Source: Bacillus sp. FJAT-22090
Lineage (GTDB): Bacteria; Bacillota; Bacilli; Bacillales_A; Planococcaceae
Length of the DNA stretch: 64,000 nt
Direction: 5' to 3'
Assembly: GCF_001278755.1 (NCBI RefSeq)
Contig: NZ_CP012601.1
Location: forward strand, 2,294,001-2,358,000
The position numbers and the translations under genes were made by a program. Position 1 is the stretch's first letter; each line of letters begins with the position of its first letter. Under the pieces are notes generated by a model. The model did not search any database. It had not been told where the DNA came from and worked only from the letters and a program-made list of their open reading frames with translations. Shown here piece after piece: positions 60,801-64,000 of this stretch.

Positions 60801-62648
60801 AATTGGCCAAGTATTATTTCCACTGTAAAGTATAATTGCTTCAGAAGTATTCGGATTACTATCTGCAAATTCATCAGGAGTTTGAATCGTATAATAATTT
60901 GCAGTTCCTAATTTAAATGAATAGGTTACGATTCCCTCAATTCCCTCAACTGTTTGATCATCAAATTGGGAAGTATACCCTTCTCCTTGAATATCGTGGA
61001 TTTCCAATTTACTAGTAACTGTGTAGTTAAATGTGGATACCTCACTTAAAGTACCATCTTGCCCTTTCACAATTGCCTTCAGTATTTTGTTTTCTTTAAT
61101 TTCAATTGGATTAACATATTTAGTACTAGCAACTGTTGGTTCAGTGCCATCCAATGTGTAATAAATTTCTGCATTAGCAGTAGAAGTTGATAAAGTTACA
61201 GTAGTTCCACCAATAAATGACCCACTTCCTGGAGTGGCAATCGCTGGTTTTAATGTGGAACTGTCTACTATAATATCTTGAATCGAACGAGGAATAATTT
61301 GATATGCTGTGTCAAATTGCTGCACGATTCCTATAATTGATTCATACGTATTTCCAACTTTTAATCCCAAATCTCCTCTTTCATCACGAATAACAAAATT
61401 TACAGTTCCATCGGTAGCAGTATAGTTATTATTAGAATCTACTGCAGTTAATGTAACATTTTTTGCCTGAACTAGAATTGATTCGTTTTCTTCTTTCACA
61501 TCTGCACCTGTTACAACTTTTGGTGCTGGTACGCCAACATTACCTTTGTTTTCAACTACTGTTGCACTTTCTAATTGCAGCAACCCACGAAATTCTGCTA
61601 ATGTACCAGAAAGAGTTACTTCTTCACCTGCTTTTATTGTAAGACTTGTAGGACGTACAGCAATTCCTCCTGTAGCATCTTGTACAGAAATAGAATTTTT
61701 CAAATTAGCAGCTACAATTCCCTTAATTGATACTTCTGAACCTAATGTAACTGTACGAGCATCTGCAATTGAAAGGATGTTTGATTCGCCAGTCACAGTA
61801 TAAGTAAATTCTGCTATTGGACTATTTTCTAATCCCTCTTTTACCGCAATAGCTTTAATTGTCATGTTTTTATCGATGACAATTGGAGCCTCATATACTT
61901 TACTTGAAGTAGTAGGCTCAGTTCCATCAGTAGTATAGTGGATAACAGCTCCCTCGGTTTTTGTAGATAATGTAATTTCAGTACCTGTTGCAACACTAGA
62001 AGCTGGAATTGATGGTGTAACTGCTTCTACTTTGTTTTCACCGGGAGTTGTTCCACCGTTATCCATTGTGTGAGAACCTAAATTTGAAGCATCGTTGGTA
62101 GGAAGTGACGCCCATTCAGCCGATGCAGAAAAGGAATCATTTATTATTTTATCGCCATTTGTAATGTTACTATTTCTAACTAATGTAGTATCTGTTCCGA
62201 AATTGCTTCTTTGTCCAACTTGACCAAAGGAATCGACTACTTCACCTGATCTTCTTAATACAAGAGCATCATCACCATTAAAATTGATAACGCTAATATT
62301 TTCTAAATTTCCTTTGCTTTTAATATCTGTACTTGCATCTTTGTGATATAAAACATATGTCTTCCCATTTTCCAATGCTCCAGATAATTTTAATGTAGCG
62401 GTAGTTGCCGTAGCACCATTTGCATAAAGCTCAAGTGAATAATCGCTTAAGTTAATAGATGTCCCTGTGCCATTGTAAAGTTCAATAGCTTTATTAAAAC
62501 CACTTCCCTCAATATACTCTGAAATAATTAAATCTGAAGCATTAGTTGCAGCAACAGTAGTTGATGGAAACGTAGGTAAGACTAGACTTGCTATTAAACT
62601 TGCAGATAAAAAAGCATTAAAGGGTTTTTTCCAAGTACTTTTCCTCAT
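57876..62648 (-). CDS. Large secreted double nuclease (EEP plus endonuclease I)
   Basis: 1590 residues. A signal peptide (about 1-33) is followed by, in order: a lamin-tail-type domain (about 40-190, LIISEYIEGSGFNKAIELYN); a chitobiase/hexosaminidase C-terminal-type domain (about 212-285); an OB-fold-like region (about 286-455); another such domain (about 466-546); a second OB-like region (about 550-805); an endonuclease/exonuclease/phosphatase domain (about 820-1125, LTIASYNLENF, DFNDYQFSES, RASDHDPVMVQ); an Ig-like domain (about 1285-1350); and an endonuclease I domain (about 1353-1585, NREHTWAQSHGGFG, DIHHLRPTDV). It resembles ExeM/YhcR-type nucleases that break down external DNA. No sortase motif is present. 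Confidence 0.87.
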   Translation of the reverse strand: MRKSTWKKPFNAFLSASLIASLVLPTFPSTTVAATNASDLIISEYIEGSGFNKAIELYNGTGTSINLSDYSLELYANGATATTATLKLSGALENGKTYVLYHKDASTDIKSKGNLENISVINFNGDDALVLRRSGEVVDSFGQVGQRSNFGTDTTLVRNSNITNGDKIINDSFSASAEWASLPTNDASNLGSHTMDNGGTTPGENKVEAVTPSIPASSVATGTEITLSTKTEGAVIHYTTDGTEPTTSSKVYEAPIVIDKNMTIKAIAVKEGLENSPIAEFTYTVTGESNILSIADARTVTLGSEVSIKGIVAANLKNSISVQDATGGIAVRPTSLTIKAGEEVTLSGTLAEFRGLLQLESATVVENKGNVGVPAPKVVTGADVKEENESILVQAKNVTLTAVDSNNNYTATDGTVNFVIRDERGDLGLKVGNTYESIIGIVQQFDTAYQIIPRSIQDIIVDSSTLKPAIATPGSGSFIGGTTVTLSTSTANAEIYYTLDGTEPTVASTKYVNPIEIKENKILKAIVKGQDGTLSEVSTFNYTVTSKLEIHDIQGEGYTSQFDDQTVEGIEGIVTYSFKLGTANYYTIQTPDEFADSNPNTSEAIILYSGNNTWPIQAGDLVSVTGKVDEYAYDGYADRQQTDLKTTQINVRNDQGGKVVVKQSGLALPTPIIIDEAKMSLENIDSDNLSVFNPTVDAIDFWESIEGMRVEVGNVKAVAPQEHGDLITVLENAPTNSLHGGVLYEEGNQNPNRIQFRLEPNGPGRDFEVATGDKFKGPITGIVGYSFQNFKIYVSLDEMKKAHVKGTAAPERTTIEATEDKLTIASYNLENFSNNTSETSNDKANKLARAFAQDMKNPDIIGVTEVQDNNGEGSGDSKANQSYERLIAAIKAAGGVDYKYVNIDPVNNQDGGAPNANIRVGFLYNPERVKLTEGISVGTATTAVGYENGKLTYNPGRIDPTNEAFTSSRKPLAAQFDFKGESVIVIANHWNSKSGDTPLFGAIQPPIYDSEIQRHKIAKVVYKLVEDIKTKNPDANIVSLGDFNDYQFSESLKIHEGTLMTNMINKVDTSDRYTYLYQGNSQVLDHILVTKNLENKTKIDILHINADFTDMAGRASDHDPVMVQIDLLADDEVVTPITAEKTFNFKKLITKKLTIGKPSVSIAVDGDSQITEGILFNGATYAEFTGAGFENITVTLKPSQAGAIIDFKGTKVQKVIIDGKNVKEVRGAENIQEIEYLNEASAETVLFTNIKGEPIVVPSLPGENKAPIVKKIIPNSNVKTGETLSILLTDHFSDPENDVLTYTSTKGTIVNNTLQLNLAEGSHIVGVTASDGKNTTTLSFTVTFKTDSQGETPLDIYYKDAFGKEGLSLKAALHEIIDDHTQISYDKVWEALRETDEDPQNPNNVILFYSGISRSKNSNGGNVGQWNREHTWAQSHGGFGTSMGPGTDIHHLRPTDVQVNSSRGNLDFDNGGSPVSGCNGCYKDSNSFEPPDRVKGDVARILFYMATRYEQGDKVDLELNDKVDNGSTPFHGKLSVLLEWNVLDPVDEFERNRNNVIEKWQGNRNPFIDHPEWANLIWKKSVSTNTQKAS

Positions 62649-62692
62649 CTATATAATTCTCCTTTTTTATTAGCAATTTTTGTAATCAATTT

Positions 62693-62716
62693 AGAAAGCC
62701 TCCTAGTAGGCTTTCT
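62693..62716 (-). terminator. Hairpin between 5'-nucleotidase and nuclease genes
   Basis: AGAAAGCCT-cctagt-AGGCTTTCT, in the 75-base gap; the minus-strand tail is only AAATTGATT, so it may allow readthrough from the upstream 5'-nucleotidase. Confidence 0.5.
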
Positions 62717-62723
62717 ATAGAAT

Positions 62724-64000
62724 CTATAGAATCATTTCCCCGTCTACTGTTAAACCTTCTAAGTCAAAATTTATCCCTTCTATCCCAGAGAGGTCTACAT
62801 TTCCAGTAACCTTTACGTTTGAAATAGATAATGTTTCTTTTGGAGTACCAATTAATATTAAATTGCCTTTAATGACTGCATTTTCTAGTTTCTCCGCATC
62901 TGTAACAATTACGGTAACGTCACCTTCATAAACCTTTGGTGTTTCTACTGTGCCTGAAAAATCTTCCGCAGCAATAGGTTCTTTCACTCGATCTTTAACA
63001 TCTACAATTCGTCCTTCAATTTTAGTAGGTATTTTTTCTAAAGATTTTAAATGATCTCTAAAGTTTTCCCAATCGGAAAGGCCAAGGTCATTTACTTTAC
63101 CAGCATCGTAGAGTTTCTTGAAGACTGTGTAATTGTCTCCACCTTGTGCTGTAAAGTAGTTAGTTGCAACTGTGTAAGTCTCATTATCTTGAATTTCAAC
63201 ATATTCGCCTTTACCTTTTTCATAAGAAATTGACACTACGCGTTCCCCTTTTGGCTTAGAGGAATCAAATTCTACTTTTGCTCCAGCAACATGTAAGAAG
63301 CCACCATTTTCTAATGGGTATACACCAAAACTTGTTTCAAATGCTTGTTTTAATTCAGCACCCGTAATCTCCATTGTTGATAAAGTATTGCCGAAAGGTA
63401 AAACTGTGATTACTTCACCAACAGTTATTGGACCTACTCCAATCTCTGAACGAATCCCCCCACCGTTTTGGAACGCCATGATAACCTTAGGATTAATTGA
63501 TTTAGCTTTTGCCAACATACCATCTGCAATAAGATTTCCTAATATTGTTTCATTCTTACGCACACTTGGTTTTGTATTATCACCATTTGTACGAGGATTT
63601 TCTAACACTACATCTGTAGACACTCCTATCTCCGTTTTAGCTATCTCATCCACTCTTGGTTTGTATTTGCCAAGAATTGTTTTAGCTTCAGGATCCTCTG
63701 CTAGTTTTCCAACCTCAATCAACTTTCCGTCTTGTCCAACAATTTTTCCCTTTTTATCAAACTCTATATTTAGCGTTCCTAGGTAATCCCCTTGAGAAGA
63801 TGCTTGAACGATAATTGTTTTGTCCTTCGCTACTCCCTTTTCATCCTTATCTATAATTACAGGAGCATCTAGTTTTGTATGACTATGTCCACCAATAATG
63901 ACATCAATTCCATCAACATGAGCAGCCAATGCTAGATCATTATCCACTTCAGGATTGTCATCATATCCAATATGAGTCACAGCTACAATTTTGTTCACTC
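62724..64000 (-). CDS. 5'-nucleotidase/metallophosphatase, C-terminal part (cut by the window)
   Basis: At least 425 residues; the open frame runs past the window edge, so the GTG at 63998 is only an internal valine codon, not a start. The metallophosphatase end has KIVAVTHIGYDD and DVIIGGHSHTKLDAP. The 5'-nucleotidase C-terminal domain has GNLIADGMLAKAKSINPK, FQNGGGIRSEIGVGPI and NYFTAQGGDNYTVFK. It would remove phosphate from nucleotides outside the cell. It lies directly upstream of the nuclease gene, so the two may supply phosphate and nucleosides from environmental DNA. The C-terminus has a pectate-lyase-like or beta-helical stretch (NLILIGTPKETLSISN). Confidence 0.88.
   Translation of the reverse strand, partial: VNKIVAVTHIGYDDNPEVDNDLALAAHVDGIDVIIGGHSHTKLDAPVIIDKDEKGVAKDKTIIVQASSQGDYLGTLNIEFDKKGKIVGQDGKLIEVGKLAEDPEAKTILGKYKPRVDEIAKTEIGVSTDVVLENPRTNGDNTKPSVRKNETILGNLIADGMLAKAKSINPKVIMAFQNGGGIRSEIGVGPITVGEVITVLPFGNTLSTMEITGAELKQAFETSFGVYPLENGGFLHVAGAKVEFDSSKPKGERVVSISYEKGKGEYVEIQDNETYTVATNYFTAQGGDNYTVFKKLYDAGKVNDLGLSDWENFRDHLKSLEKIPTKIEGRIVDVKDRVKEPIAAEDFSGTVETPKVYEGDVTVIVTDAEKLENAVIKGNLILIGTPKETLSISNVKVTGNVDLSGIEGINFDLEGLTVDGEMIL

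Overview
The window looks like chromosome from a low-GC, endospore-forming Gram-positive bacterium of the Bacillaceae/Planococcaceae (Psychrobacillus, Lysinibacillus or Sporosarcina would fit). The support is strong AGGAGG ribosome binding sites, AT-rich intergenic DNA, SLH and YkuU/YkuV/YtxJ/YuiD/YusW-type proteins, and a Bacillus-type (yukE-yukD-yukC-yukBA-yueB-yueC) type VII secretion locus. The genus is an inference; no rRNA or tRNA gene was seen.

Layout. 1-5.8 kb: an SLH surface protein; a divergent glycerate unit (CdaR regulator against glycerate kinase plus GntP permease); an NlpC/P60 endopeptidase. 6.3-9.6 kb: a chemoreceptor and an NADP-type glutamate dehydrogenase. 9.9-15.5 kb: an arginine/guanidino catabolic operon (deiminase-like, DDAH-like, RocE-like permease, RocB-like hydrolase) divergent from an IclR regulator, with twin operators just downstream of a near-consensus promoter. 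15.7-34.3 kb: one long minus-strand type VII secretion (ESX) locus. It runs esxA, esaB, essB, essC, esaA, essA, then DUF5082/DUF5344 partners, then two LXG toxins with related N-termini and glycine-zipper-like C-termini, each followed by membrane proteins that are likely immunity factors, then two DUF5085-like genes and uncharacterised tail genes. 34.3-48.4 kb: housekeeping and accessory genes (acyl-CoA synthetase, choice-of-anchor-I-like exoprotein, TetR, TM-helix channel, STAS/RsbR-like protein, YtxJ, YuiD, Dph6-like, M23 peptidase, class I amidotransferase, deaminase). 48.6-52.5 kb: ykuU-ykuV redox pair and a two-gene GMC/gluconate dehydrogenase. 52.7-56.4 kb: a hydrolase, then an RRNPP-type HTH/TPR regulator with a previously uncalled 44-codon exported-peptide gene overlapping its stop, divergent from a subtilisin. 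56.4-64 kb: an SDR protein, a 1590-residue secreted double nuclease and a 5'-nucleotidase running off the window edge.

The most striking feature outside the genes is a family of 16 intergenic palindromes with the core GGTGCC(A/T)GGCACC. Their flanking arms differ from copy to copy but remain complementary within each copy. That points to selection for, or a copying mechanism that yields, a hairpin. The most promising uncalled biological system is the regulator/peptide/protease module at 53.6-56.4 kb. The LXG toxin arrangement, including a decayed membrane-protein remnant and an apparent ATA start codon, is the next most interesting.
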